From assembly GCF_036014175.1 (NCBI RefSeq), contig NZ_CP107917.1, positions 6,138,001-6,202,000 of the forward strand: a stretch of 64,000 nt of DNA. Reading direction: 5' to 3'. Both the position numbers and the translations under genes were made by a program. Shown piece after piece: positions 29,762-38,831 of the stretch (positions are counted from its first letter, which is position 1; each line of letters opens with the position of its first letter). The DNA comes from Streptomyces sp. NBC_00443 (GTDB lineage: Bacteria; Actinomycetota; Actinomycetes; Streptomycetales; Streptomycetaceae). The notes below the pieces were generated by a model, which was not told the origin of the DNA, did not search any database, and saw only the letters and a program-made list of their open reading frames with translations.

Positions 29762-31705
29762 ATGGGGGCCATTCCGGCGCAACGGGAGACCGTTTCCCGT
29801 GCCTCTGATGCGCCTGCGCCCGGGAGCGTGGGCGCGGAAACCCGCGCCATCCTCCCCGGCAGTCCGATCTCCCCGGGCTCCGCCCGCACCCTCGTGCGCA
29901 ACGCCCTCACCGAATGGGCCGCCTCCGGGCTCCCCGGCACCGAGCACCTCAGCGCCCGCCTCGTCGACGACGCCGTCGTGGCCGTCAGCGAGCTGGTCAC
30001 CAACGCCGTCGTGCACGCCGGCACCGATCTGGAGCTCACCTGCCGGCTGGAGGACACCGGCGCCCTCGTCGTCGAGGTCCTGGACCACCACCCCTCGCGC
30101 GCCCCGCGCGACGGCGAGGTGGAGGCGCCGTACGAGACACCGGAGTACGGGCGCGGCCTGCGGCTGGTGTCCCGGCTCGCCGAGTCCTGGGGCGTCACCT
30201 ATCGCACCGGCGCCAAGACCGTGTGGGCACGGCTGCCCGCCGAGGACCCCGTGGCGGCCAAGGACGACATCGAGGCCTACGCCGAGGAGCGCGCGCTGGA
30301 GCGCGGGCTGCGTGTCGCCGAGATCCTTGCCCCCGAACCCCAGCGTGCCGAGCGGGAGAGGGACTGGCTCAACCGCGGTGCCCTGTCCTTCCTCGCCGAG
30401 GCCTCCGACCTGCTCGCCGGGCAGCTCGACGAGAACCTGGTCGCCGCGCTCGCCGGCCAGCTGATCGTGCCGCGGCTGGCGGACTGGTGCGCGGTGTGGC
30501 TGGAGGACGAGGTCGCCGGGCGCTGGGGATACCCACGATCGGGTGAGCCGGGGGGCGGGGCGGGCTGGGCGGCGGACGGCGCGGCCGGGCACGGGCCTCG
30601 GCTGGCCCGCGTCTGGCACGGCTCCGAGAACGTTATCGAGGAGCTGCGCCAGGCCCTGGAGAAGGAGCCGCCGCTCCCGGCCGACGACCACCGCACCGGC
30701 CCGGTCGCCTACCCCTGGCCCGGTGCGGCGCTCGGCGCGCGCGGGATGCGCGGCACGGCGCTCGCCTACCGCCTGATCGCCGGGGGCCGCCCACTGGGCA
30801 CGCTGGTCATCGGGCGAGCCGACCTCATGCGCTTCCCCGACGAGGTCACCGGGCTCGTCGAGGACCTCAGCCGCCGGGTGGCCCTGGCCATCGGCGCGGC
30901 CCGCCAGTACGCCCGGCAGGTCACCATCAGTCGGGTCCTGCAGCGCGGACTGCTGCCCGGCGCCGTCGCGGAGATCCCCGGCGTGGCCAGCGCGCTGGTG
31001 TACGAGCCGTGCGACAAGGGCGGCCCGAGCGGTGACTTCTACGACCTGTTCCCGGCCGGCGACGGCCGCTGGTGCTTCGCCATCGGGGACGTCCAGGGCA
31101 AGGGCCCCGAGGCGGCCGTGGTGATCGGCATCGCGCGCCCCTGGCTGCGGCTCCTCGCCCGGGAGGGCTACCGGGTCGCCGACGTCCTCGACCGCCTCAA
31201 CCAGCTCCTCCTCGACGACGCCACGGAGGCCGCCGACGCCGCCGCGCGCGCCCTCGTCGGCCCGGTCCCGCCGGCGCCCGGCGACGGCCCGCAGACCCGC
31301 TTCCTGTCCCTCCTCTACGGCGAACTCACCCCCTTCGACGGCGGCATCCGCTGCACCCTCGCCTCCGCCGGACACCCGCTGCCGCTGCTGCTGGGCGCCG
31401 GCGGCGAGGTCTACACCGCCGCGCATCCGCAGACCCTCCTCGGGGTCGTCGAGGACGCCACGTACACCAGCGAGACCTTCGAGCTGCGCTCCGGGGACAC
31501 CCTGCTGTGCGTGACCGACGGGGTGACGGAGCGGCGCAGCGGCACCCGCCAGTTCGACGACGGCGACGGCCTCGCGACCGCGCTCGCCGGGTGCGCGGGG
31601 CTGAACGCCGAGCTGATCGCGGAGCGGATCCGCAGGCTCGTGCACGAGTTCAGCGGCCGTCCGCCGGAGGACGATCTGGCGTTGCTGGTGCTCCAGGCCG
31701 AGTAG
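29762..31705 (+). CDS. SpoIIE-type PP2C phosphatase with HATPase and GAF domains
   Basis: A 647-residue soluble protein. Residues ~35-165 form an RsbW-like HATPase (VAVSELVTNAVVHAG, YGRGLRLV). A GAF-like region spans ~200-375 and the SpoIIE phosphatase domain ~385-645 (GDFYDLF, GDVQGKGPEAA, LSLLYGEL, SAGHPLPLLL, CVTDGVTERR, DDLALLVL). The metal site usually reads GGD; here it is GGPSGDFYD with a short insertion. The fusion of a kinase-like and a phosphatase module suggests control of an anti-anti-sigma factor. No STAS protein is nearby. It is divergent from the poly-HAMP kinase gene. GGGGAG lies 7 bp before the ATG. Confidence 0.9.
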   Translation: MGAIPAQRETVSRASDAPAPGSVGAETRAILPGSPISPGSARTLVRNALTEWAASGLPGTEHLSARLVDDAVVAVSELVTNAVVHAGTDLELTCRLEDTGALVVEVLDHHPSRAPRDGEVEAPYETPEYGRGLRLVSRLAESWGVTYRTGAKTVWARLPAEDPVAAKDDIEAYAEERALERGLRVAEILAPEPQRAERERDWLNRGALSFLAEASDLLAGQLDENLVAALAGQLIVPRLADWCAVWLEDEVAGRWGYPRSGEPGGGAGWAADGAAGHGPRLARVWHGSENVIEELRQALEKEPPLPADDHRTGPVAYPWPGAALGARGMRGTALAYRLIAGGRPLGTLVIGRADLMRFPDEVTGLVEDLSRRVALAIGAARQYARQVTISRVLQRGLLPGAVAEIPGVASALVYEPCDKGGPSGDFYDLFPAGDGRWCFAIGDVQGKGPEAAVVIGIARPWLRLLAREGYRVADVLDRLNQLLLDDATEAADAAARALVGPVPPAPGDGPQTRFLSLLYGELTPFDGGIRCTLASAGHPLPLLLGAGGEVYTAAHPQTLLGVVEDATYTSETFELRSGDTLLCVTDGVTERRSGTRQFDDGDGLATALAGCAGLNAELIAERIRRLVHEFSGRPPEDDLALLVLQAE

Positions 31706-31755
31706 CGGTTCGCTCGGTTCCGGCGGGCACGCGCGCGTGCTGGACAATAGAACCC

Positions 31756-32988
31756 ATGCCTTCCGCACTCCCCGACGGCGAGCCCGTCCCCGACGACGGC
31801 ACGCTCCCCGCGTCCGCCCTCGCCGGGGCCGCCGACCGCCCCCTCGGCTTCTACCTGCACGTCCCGTACTGCGCGACCCGCTGCGGCTACTGCGACTTCA
31901 ACACCTACACGGCGACCGAGCTGCGCGGCACGGGCGGAGTGCTGGCGTCCCGCGACAACTACGCCGAGACCCTCGTCGACGAGATCCGCCTGGCCCGCAA
32001 GGTCCTCGGCGACGACCCGCGCGAGGTCCGCACGGTCTTCGTCGGCGGCGGTACGCCCACGCTGCTGGCCGCCGACGATCTCGTACGGATGCTGGGGGCG
32101 ATCCGCGACGAGTTCGGGCTGGCACCGGACGCGGAGATCACGACGGAGGCGAACCCGGAGTCGGTGGACCCGGCATATCTGGCCACCCTGCGCGAGGGCG
32201 GCTTCAACCGGCTCTCCTTCGGCATGCAGAGCGCGAAGCAGCACGTGCTGAAGGTCCTGGACCGCACCCACACCCCGGGCCGCCCCGAGGCGTGCGTGGC
32301 GGAGGCCCGCGCGGCGGGCTTCGAGCATGTCAACCTGGATCTGATCTACGGCACACCGGGCGAGTCGGACGACGACTGGCGGGCCTCGCTGGAGGCGGCG
32401 ATCGGCGCCGGTCCGGACCACGTGTCCGCCTACGCGCTGATCGTCGAGGAGGGCACGCAACTGGCCCGCCGCATCCGCCGGGGCGAGGTCCCGATGACGG
32501 ACGACGACGTCCACGCGGACCGGTACCTGATCGCGGAGTCGGTGCTGTCGGAGGCGGGCTTCGACTGGTACGAGGTCTCCAACTGGGCGACCTCACAGGC
32601 GGGCCGCTGCCTGCACAACGAGCTGTACTGGCGGGGCGCCGACTGGTGGGGCGCGGGTCCGGGCGCCCACTCGCACGTGGGCGGCGTCCGCTGGTGGAAC
32701 GTGAAGCATCCGGGCGCGTACGCGGCGGCCCTGGCGGCGGGGCGGTCGCCGGGGGCCGGGCGCGAGCTGCTGTCCGAGGAGGACCGCAGGGTCGAACGGA
32801 TCCTGCTGGAGCTGCGGCTGCTGGAGGGGGTGCCGCTGGAGCTGCTGCGGGAGCGAGGGCTCGCTGCCTCGCGCCGAGCCCTCGCAGAAGGGCTCTTGCA
32901 GACCGGTCCGTACGAGGAGGGGCGGGCGGTGCTGACGCTTCGGGGGCGGTTGTTGGCGGATGCGGTGGTCAGGGATTTGGTGGACTGA
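31756..32988 (+). CDS. hemW: Radical SAM haem chaperone HemW
   Basis: A 410-residue radical SAM protein with CATRCGYC (CxxxCxxC, ~residues 37-44), VFVGGGTPT and the HemW C-terminal domain. HemW binds haem and delivers it to membrane cytochromes; it was earlier annotated as oxygen-independent coproporphyrinogen oxidase (HemN). The position near lepA/hrcA is the typical one in Gram-positive bacteria. ATG 31756 lacks a clear ribosome-binding site; CAATAG a few bases upstream might be a -10. Confidence 0.93.
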   Translation: MPSALPDGEPVPDDGTLPASALAGAADRPLGFYLHVPYCATRCGYCDFNTYTATELRGTGGVLASRDNYAETLVDEIRLARKVLGDDPREVRTVFVGGGTPTLLAADDLVRMLGAIRDEFGLAPDAEITTEANPESVDPAYLATLREGGFNRLSFGMQSAKQHVLKVLDRTHTPGRPEACVAEARAAGFEHVNLDLIYGTPGESDDDWRASLEAAIGAGPDHVSAYALIVEEGTQLARRIRRGEVPMTDDDVHADRYLIAESVLSEAGFDWYEVSNWATSQAGRCLHNELYWRGADWWGAGPGAHSHVGGVRWWNVKHPGAYAAALAAGRSPGAGRELLSEEDRRVERILLELRLLEGVPLELLRERGLAASRRALAEGLLQTGPYEEGRAVLTLRGRLLADAVVRDLVD

Positions 32989-33004
32989 TCACTCGGGCGA
33001 GTGA
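32989..33004. promoter_or_regulatory. Inverted repeat after hemW
   Basis: TCACTCG and CGAGTGA are exact arms around GG, directly after the hemW stop and 85 bp before the Uma2 start. It could be an operator or a weak terminator. Its ACTCG/CGAGT arms resemble the palindrome at 22871-22880 but with 2-bp spacing. TAGGCT at 33044-33049 may be the -10 of the Uma2 gene. Confidence 0.35.
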
Positions 33005-33088
33005 ATCGATGCGGAACGTCGGTTCGGTCCCTAACCTGATTCGTAGGCTGCCGCTAACAGGACGCGGCGGATGTGGAGGGCCACGGAG

Positions 33089-33667
33089 ATGACCGCTGTG
33101 GACGAGCGTGGGATGACCAAGTACTTCGAGGAGCTTGAGCCTCCCGAGGGCGTCAAGGTCGAGCTCCTCCGGGGGGAAATCGTGATGATGGCCGCTCCCG
33201 ATCTGGTGCACAACCGGATCGTGGTGGACGTGCAGGACCAGATCCCGCGCAAGCCCTGGGAACGACTCCAGACCACGGACCTGGACATCTTCGAAGAGGC
33301 CAGCGAGCCCATTCCAGACCTGGTGGTGCTGGAACGCGGTGTGGCCCCAGCCTCAGGCAACCTCGTGCCGTCCCAGCTGGTCACCTTGGTGGTCGAGGTG
33401 GTTTCGAAGACGAGTGTTGACCGGGATTACGGGCTCAAGCGTTCCATTTACGCGGCCGGCAAGATCCCCGCCTACCTGATCATCGACCCGATCATGGCGC
33501 ACTGTGTTCTGCTCACCGACCCCATCGGCGATGGAGATCAAGCCGACTATCGCGGGCAGTGGATTACGAAGTTCGGTGACCCCGTGCCACTCGAAGTGAT
33601 CGGTGTGGAGCTGGACACGAGCGAGTTCGGAACCCTCACCGGGGTCAGGCGTCACCGGCTGCCGTAA
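33089..33667 (+). CDS. Uma2 family (DUF820) endonuclease-like protein
   Basis: A 192-residue PD-(D/E)xK-type Uma2 protein. Seen: VKVELLRGEIVMMAAPDLVHNRIV, IPDLVVLE (active-site Asp), VTLVVEVVSKTS (Glu-x-Val/Ser motif) and YAAGKIPAYLIID. Uma2 genes are numerous in Streptomyces and their function is unknown. The ATG at 33089 has GGAG close by. The last 23 bp overlap the convergent DUF3097 gene. Confidence 0.88.
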   Translation: MTAVDERGMTKYFEELEPPEGVKVELLRGEIVMMAAPDLVHNRIVVDVQDQIPRKPWERLQTTDLDIFEEASEPIPDLVVLERGVAPASGNLVPSQLVTLVVEVVSKTSVDRDYGLKRSIYAAGKIPAYLIIDPIMAHCVLLTDPIGDGDQADYRGQWITKFGDPVPLEVIGVELDTSEFGTLTGVRRHRLP

Positions 33668-34460
33668 CGAAGTCGATCAGCTCCTCCACCCGCCCCAGCA
33701 ACTCCGGCTCCAGGTCCTTGTAGGACCCCACCCGCTTCAGGATCGCCTGCCACACCGCCCCGGTGTTCTCCGACGGCCACCCCAGTGCCCGGCACACCCC
33801 CGTCTTCCAGTCCTGCCCGTGCGGGACGCGTGGCCAGGACTCGATGCCCAGGGCCGACGGCTTCACCGCCTCCCAGATGTCGATGTACGGGTGGCCGACG
33901 ACCAGGGCGTGTTCGCTGGTCACCGACTCGGCGATGCGCCACTCCTTCGTGCCGGGGACCAGGTGGTCCACCAGGACGCCGAGGCGGGCGTCCGGGCCCG
34001 GAGCGAATTCGGTCACGATGGACGGCAGGTCGTCGACGCCCTCCAGGTACTCCACGACCACGCCCTCGATGCGCAGGTCGTCGCCCCAGACCTTCTCGAC
34101 CAGCTCGGCGTCGTGGCGGCCCTCCACGTAGATACGGCCGGCGCGGGCCACGCGTGCGCGTGCGCCGGGGACGGCGACCGAACCGGACGCCGTACGGCTG
34201 GGACGTGCGGGAGCCGAGGACGACGGGCGTACGAGCGTCACCACCTTGCCCTCCAGCAGGAACCCCCGCGGCTCCAGCGGGAACACCCGGTGCTTGCCGA
34301 AGCGGTCCTCCAGCGTCACCGTGCCCGCCTCGCAGCGGATCACCGCGCCGCAGAAACCCGTGCCCGGCTCCTCCACGACCAGGCCCGGGTCCGCCGGTAC
34401 CTCGGGGGCGGGCTTGGGCTTCTTCCAGGGCGGGGTCAGGTCCGGGGAGTACTGGCGCAT
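33645..34460 (-). CDS. DUF3097 family protein
   Basis: A 271-residue actinobacterial protein. It contains TOPRIM-like segments: RIYVEGRHDAELVEKVWGDDLR with the conserved Glu and LGVLVDHLVPGTKE with an Asp, suggesting a metal-dependent nucleic-acid function. The N-terminal half has a small beta domain (CGAVIRCEAGTVTLEDRFGKHRVFPL). No function is established for the family. It starts 42 bp after the upstream metallo-hydrolase stop on the same strand. Confidence 0.82.
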   Translation of the reverse strand: MRQYSPDLTPPWKKPKPAPEVPADPGLVVEEPGTGFCGAVIRCEAGTVTLEDRFGKHRVFPLEPRGFLLEGKVVTLVRPSSSAPARPSRTASGSVAVPGARARVARAGRIYVEGRHDAELVEKVWGDDLRIEGVVVEYLEGVDDLPSIVTEFAPGPDARLGVLVDHLVPGTKEWRIAESVTSEHALVVGHPYIDIWEAVKPSALGIESWPRVPHGQDWKTGVCRALGWPSENTGAVWQAILKRVGSYKDLEPELLGRVEELIDFVTAAGDA

Positions 34461-34502
34461 TCGGATGACGATAGGAGAAGCCCCGCGGGTACGTCTCGCG
34501 GA

Positions 34503-35240
34503 TCAGGGCGACACGCCGAAACGGGCCGCCAAGGCGTCGCGCTGGCGTCGTACGAACTCCGCGTCCACCACCGCTCCGTGACCGGGCACGTACAGCGCGT
34601 CCTCGCCGCCCAGGTCCAACAGGCGGTCCAGGGCGGCAGGCCAGTGCGACGGTACGGCGTCGGGGCCCGCCTGGGGTTCGCCGGACTCCTCCACCAGGTC
34701 GCCGCAGAAGACGACCTCCCGATCACCGGAGGCCGCGCCCGGCACCAGCACGACCAGATCGTGGGCCGTGTGGGCCGGGCCCACGTTCGCGAGCAGGACC
34801 TGGCGGCCGCCCTCCAGGTCGAGGGTCCACTCGCCGCTCACCTGATGGCGGGGGCGGACCAGGGCGTCCAGCGCCTCGTCGGCGGCGTCCGGGTCCAGGC
34901 CGTTGCCCACGGCGTCCGAGCGCAGTTCCGCACGCTCGTGCGCGAACACCGTGTCCATGCCCACCGGGCCGTACACCTCCGCCCCCGCGAACGCCGCAGC
35001 CCCGAAGACATGATCGAAGTGGGGATGGGTGAGCGCGAGATGAGTCACACGGTGACCCGCGAGCCACTGTGCCTGCGTACGCAACCGCACACCTTCCCCG
35101 AGGCTTGACCCGGCGTCGATCACGAGCGCCGTGTCCCGGCCCAAGACCAGCCCCGCCGTGCAGTCCCAGCTCGGGAGCCGGCACCTGCCCACCCCGGTCG
35201 CCAGCCGTTCCCACCCGAGCTCTTCCCAAGTCACCGTCAT
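34503..35240 (-). CDS. MBL-fold metallo-hydrolase
   Basis: A 245-residue metallo-beta-lactamase fold protein with THPHFDHVFG (HxHxDH), GPAHTAHD, FCGDLVEE and YVPGHGAVV. The zinc ligands look complete. The substrate is unknown; relatives include glyoxalase II-type thioesterases and lactonases. The gene is divergent from hrcA, sharing a 160-bp region that holds the CIRCE operator, and may share a minus-strand transcript with the DUF3097 gene. Confidence 0.88.
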   Translation of the reverse strand: MTVTWEELGWERLATGVGRCRLPSWDCTAGLVLGRDTALVIDAGSSLGEGVRLRTQAQWLAGHRVTHLALTHPHFDHVFGAAAFAGAEVYGPVGMDTVFAHERAELRSDAVGNGLDPDAADEALDALVRPRHQVSGEWTLDLEGGRQVLLANVGPAHTAHDLVVLVPGAASGDREVVFCGDLVEESGEPQAGPDAVPSHWPAALDRLLDLGGEDALYVPGHGAVVDAEFVRRQRDALAARFGVSP

Positions 35241-35293
35241 ACGGCGACGCTAACCAAGACACCACCGTCGGGCATGGTGGTGCGGGACCGGCC

Positions 35294-35324
35294 TTGCCCG
35301 GGGCGTACCCCACCGCCGTACACT
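35294..35324 (+). promoter_or_regulatory. hrcA-dnaJ promoter
   Basis: TTGCCC (35294-35299) and TACACT (35319-35324), 19 bp apart, lie just before CIRCE, so the start site falls next to or inside the operator. Confidence 0.5.
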
Positions 35325-35336
35325 GGCCGGGGACGG

Positions 35337-35363
35337 TTGGCACTCACCAGCGCAGAGTGCCAG
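35337..35363 (+). promoter_or_regulatory. CIRCE operator (HrcA binding site)
   Basis: TTGGCACTC, 9 bp, GAGTGCCAG: the canonical 9-9-9 CIRCE layout with small deviations from the TTAGCACTC consensus. It explains heat-inducible autorepression of the hrcA-dnaJ operon. Confidence 0.93.
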
Positions 35364-35401
35364 GCGAGATGTCAAGGAGCGACTTCTGGAGGTGTGCGCG
35401 G

Positions 35402-36418
35402 TTGCTGAATGAACGCAGGCTTCAGGTGTTGCGCGCCATCGTCCAGGACTATGTCGGGACCGAGGAGCCGGTCGGGTCGAAGGCGCTGACCGAGCGGCAC
35501 AACCTCGGGGTCTCCCCGGCGACCGTCCGCAACGACATGGCTGCCCTGGAGGACGAGGGATTCATCGCCCAGCCGCACACCAGCGCGGGGCGCATCCCGA
35601 CCGACAAGGGTTACCGGCTGTTCGTCGACAAGCTCGCCGGCGTCAAGCCGATGACCCCGCCGGAGCGGCGCGCCATCCAGAACTTCCTCGACGGCGCCGT
35701 CGACCTCGACGACGTCGTGGCGCGCACCGTGCGGCTGCTCGCGCAGCTCACGCGGCAGGTCGCCGTGGTGCAGTACCCGTCCCTGACCCGGTCCACCGTC
35801 CGGCATGTGGAGCTGCTCTCGCTCGCGCCCGCGCGTGTGATGCTCGTGCTGATCACGGACACCGGGCGGGTCGAACAGCGGATGATCGACTGTCCCGCGC
35901 CGTTCGGCGAGGCCTCGCTCGCGGATCTGCGCGCGCGGCTCAACAGCCGGGTCGCGGGGCGGCGCTTCACCGATGTGCCGACGCTCGTCGAGGACCTCCC
36001 CGAGGGCTTCGACACAGAGGACCGCGGCACCGTCTCGGCCGTGCTCTCCACCCTTCTGGAGACACTCGTCGAGGAGAACGAAGAGCGGCTGATGATCGGC
36101 GGCACCGCCAATCTCACCCGCTTCGGACATGACTTCCCCCTCACCATCCGGCCCGTCCTGGAGGCCCTCGAGGAGCATGTCGTGCTCCTCAAACTCCTTG
36201 GCGAGGCAGGGGATTCGGGCATGACCGTACGCATCGGTCACGAGAACGCCTATGAGGGACTCAACTCCACGTCTGTCGTGTCGGTCGGCTACGGTTCGGG
36301 CGGCGAGGCAGTTGCCAAGCTCGGCGTGGTCGGACCGACCCGCATGGATTACCCGGGAACGATGGGAGCGGTACGCGCAGTGGCACGGTACGTCGGACAG
36401 ATCCTGGCGGAGTCGTAA
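35402..36418 (+). CDS. hrcA: Heat-inducible transcriptional repressor HrcA
   Basis: A 338-residue repressor. The N-terminal winged helix (RRLQVLRAIVQDYVGTEEPVGSKAL, LGVSPATVRNDMAALEDEG) is followed by the HrcA dimerisation domain. TTG at 35402 is chosen because GGAGG (35388-35392) lies 9 bp upstream and it gives the family's length and N-terminus; ATG/GTG alternatives do not fit. It binds CIRCE with help from GroE. dnaJ follows with no gap. Confidence 0.95.
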   Translation: MLNERRLQVLRAIVQDYVGTEEPVGSKALTERHNLGVSPATVRNDMAALEDEGFIAQPHTSAGRIPTDKGYRLFVDKLAGVKPMTPPERRAIQNFLDGAVDLDDVVARTVRLLAQLTRQVAVVQYPSLTRSTVRHVELLSLAPARVMLVLITDTGRVEQRMIDCPAPFGEASLADLRARLNSRVAGRRFTDVPTLVEDLPEGFDTEDRGTVSAVLSTLLETLVEENEERLMIGGTANLTRFGHDFPLTIRPVLEALEEHVVLLKLLGEAGDSGMTVRIGHENAYEGLNSTSVVSVGYGSGGEAVAKLGVVGPTRMDYPGTMGAVRAVARYVGQILAES

Positions 36419-37555
36419 GTGGCCACGGACTACTACGCCGTTCTCGGCGTGCGTCGCGACGCGTCGCAGGAAGAGATCAAGAAGGCCTTCCGGCGGCTCG
36501 CACGCGAGCTGCACCCGGACGTCAATCCGGACCCGAAGACCCAGGAGCGGTTCAAGGAGATCAACGCCGCTTACGAGGTGTTGTCGGACCCGCAGAAGAA
36601 GCAGGTCTACGACCTCGGCGGCGACCCGCTGTCCCAGGCGGGCGGCGCGGGAGCGGGCGGCTTCGGTGCGGGCGGCTTCGGGAACTTCTCGGACATCATG
36701 GACGCCTTCTTCGGTACGGCGTCCCAGCGCGGCCCGCGTTCGCGCACCCGCCGGGGCCAGGACGCGATGATCCGGCTGGAGATCGAGCTCGACGAGGCGG
36801 CCTTCGGCACGACGAAGGACATCCAGGTCGACACGGCCGTCGTCTGCAACACCTGCAACGGTGAGGGGGCTGCCCCCGGCACCTCCGCCCAGACGTGTGA
36901 CATGTGCCGCGGTCGCGGTGAGGTGTCGCAGGTGACGCGGTCCTTCCTGGGCCAGGTCATGACCTCCCGGCCCTGCCCGCAGTGTCAGGGGTTCGGGACC
37001 GTGGTTCCCACGCCGTGCCCCGAGTGCGCGGGCGACGGGCGCGTACGGTCCCGCCGGACCCTCACGGTCAAGATCCCCGCCGGTGTCGACAACGGCACCC
37101 GGATCCAGCTCGCCGGCGAGGGCGAGGTCGGCCCCGGTGGCGGTCCCGCCGGTGACCTGTACGTCGAGATCCACGAGCTGCCGCACTCGACCTTCCAGCG
37201 GCGCGGCGACGACCTGCACTGCACGGTGACGATCCCGATGACCGCGGCGTCCCTCGGCACGAAGGTGCCGCTGGAGACCCTCGACGGCGTGGAGGAGGTC
37301 GACATCCGGCCCGGCACCCAGTCCGGTCAGTCGATTCCGCTGCACGGACGCGGTGTGACGCATCTGCGGGGCGGCGGGCGCGGCGACCTCATCGTCCACG
37401 TCGAGGTCACCACGCCGACCAAGCTGGACCCCGAGCAGGAGCGATTGCTGCGTGAGCTGGCCAAGCTGCGCGGCGAGGAGCGGCCGACGGGGCAGTTCCA
37501 GCCGGGTCAGCAGGGGTTGTTCTCGCGGTTGAAGGATGCGTTCAACGGGCGCTGA
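36419..37555 (+). CDS. dnaJ: Chaperone DnaJ
   Basis: A 378-residue type I J-protein: J domain with HPD (LARELHPDVNPD), Gly-rich region (~75-95), four CxxCxGxG-type zinc motifs (CNTCNGEG, CDMCRGRG, CPQCQGFG, CPECAGDG) and C-terminal substrate domains. It stimulates DnaK ATPase. The GTG start abuts the hrcA stop, so it is coupled and under CIRCE control. The last 57 bp are repeated 113 bp downstream. Confidence 0.96.
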   Translation: MATDYYAVLGVRRDASQEEIKKAFRRLARELHPDVNPDPKTQERFKEINAAYEVLSDPQKKQVYDLGGDPLSQAGGAGAGGFGAGGFGNFSDIMDAFFGTASQRGPRSRTRRGQDAMIRLEIELDEAAFGTTKDIQVDTAVVCNTCNGEGAAPGTSAQTCDMCRGRGEVSQVTRSFLGQVMTSRPCPQCQGFGTVVPTPCPECAGDGRVRSRRTLTVKIPAGVDNGTRIQLAGEGEVGPGGGPAGDLYVEIHELPHSTFQRRGDDLHCTVTIPMTAASLGTKVPLETLDGVEEVDIRPGTQSGQSIPLHGRGVTHLRGGGRGDLIVHVEVTTPTKLDPEQERLLRELAKLRGEERPTGQFQPGQQGLFSRLKDAFNGR

Positions 37556-37583
37556 CGCGAGTTTGCGAGGTGCTGCCGGGGGT

Positions 37584-37601
37584 CCGGGGGTTGGCCCCCG
37601 G
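37584..37601 (+). terminator. Hairpin after dnaJ
   Basis: CCGGGGG and CCCCCGG around TTGG form a 7-bp stem 29 bp after the dnaJ stop, without a T run. Confidence 0.5.
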
Positions 37602-37612
37602 GCAGGCACAGT

Positions 37613-37669
37613 CAGCCGGGGCAGCAGGGGTTGTTCTCGCGGTTGAAGGATGCGTTCAACGGGCGCTGA
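37613..37669 (+). repeat. Duplicate of the dnaJ 3' end
   Basis: These 57 bp repeat 37499-37555, the last 18 codons and stop of dnaJ, with one mismatch (position 8, T to G). The copy has no start codon of its own and includes the TGA. Spacing between copies is 57 bp. Confidence 0.95.
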
Positions 37670-37747
37670 GTCCGGTCGGGCAGTCCCCTGCATCGCACGG
37701 CCCAGGGCCGATTCGGACTTGTTCGGAGGACGTGACAACATGCCGTC

Positions 37748-38831
37748 ATGTCCTCCGCGCTGACCGATCTCTTCCCCTATCCGATCGTGCAGGCCCCCAT
37801 GGCGGGCGGCGTCTCCGTGCCGCAGCTCGCGGCTGCCGTGTCCGAGGCCGGTGGGCTGGGGTTTCTCGCCGCCGGGTACAAGACCGCCGACGGGATGTAC
37901 CAGGAGATCAAGCAGCTGCGGGGGCTGACGGGCCGACCCTTCGGGGTCAACCTGTTCATGCCGCAGCCCGAGTATGCCGACGCCGCGGCCGTGGAGGTCT
38001 ACGCGCATCAGCTCGCCGGTGAGGCCGCCTGGTACGAGACCGAGCTGGGGGACCCGGACAGCGGGCGGGACGACGGGTACGACGCAAAGCTGGCCGTGCT
38101 GCTCGACAACCCGGTGCCGGTCGTCTCGTTCCACTTCGGGGTGCCGAAGCCCGATGCGCTGGAGTCCCTGCGCCGCGCCGGAACCTTCACCCTCGTCACC
38201 GTCACCACCACGGACGAGGCCCTCGCCGTGCAGCAGGCCGGTGCCGACGCCGTGATCGTGCAGGGGGTGGAGGCCGGCGGGCACCAGGGGACGCATCGCG
38301 ACAACCCGGAGACGGACCGGTCGGGCATCGGGCTGCTCTCCCTCCTCGCGCAGGTCCGCGAGACCGTGAGCCTGCCCATCGTCGCCGCGGGCGGCATCAT
38401 GCGCGGCAGCCAGATCGCCGCCGTCCTCGCGGCCGGGGCCAGTGCCGCCCAGCTCGGCACCGCCTTCCTCGCCACCCAGGAGTCCGGCGCCAACGCCCTG
38501 CACAAGCAGGCGCTGACCAACCCCCTGTTCGTACGGACCGAGTTGACGCGCGCGTTCTCCGGCCGGCCCGCCCGCGGCCTGGTCAACCGCTTCATGCGCG
38601 AGCACGGGCCGTACGCCCCCGCCGCCTACCCCGAGGTCCACCACCTGACCTCCCCTGCGCAAGAAGGCCGCCGCGTCCGGTGACGCGCAGGGCATGGCCC
38701 TGTGGGCGGGACAGGGGCACCGTATGGCACGCGACCTGCCCGCCGGGCAGCTGGTGGAGGTGCTGGCCGCCGAGCTGGCCGCCGCTGTGACAGCGTTGTC
38801 GGCGGCGCCCAACGGGGGTGCGGTCGGATGA
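37748..38831 (+). CDS. Nitronate monooxygenase-like flavoprotein (frameshift near C-terminus)
   Basis: A TIM-barrel FMN enzyme: PIVQAPMAGGVSVPQLAAAVSEAGGLGFLAAG, VIVQGVEAGGHQG, PIVAAGGI, AQLGTAFLATQES. The frame from ATG 37748 ends at TGA 38681-38683 after an unusual tail (QEGRRVR). The other frame from ~38655 reads LRKKAAASGDAQGMALWAGQGHRMARDL and ends at 38831, the expected family C-terminus. So a +1 (or -2) slip in the C run at ~38651-38655 splits the gene. Read as one gene its stop overlaps rsmE (ATGA). The family oxidises nitronates; the true substrate is unknown. Confidence 0.85.
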
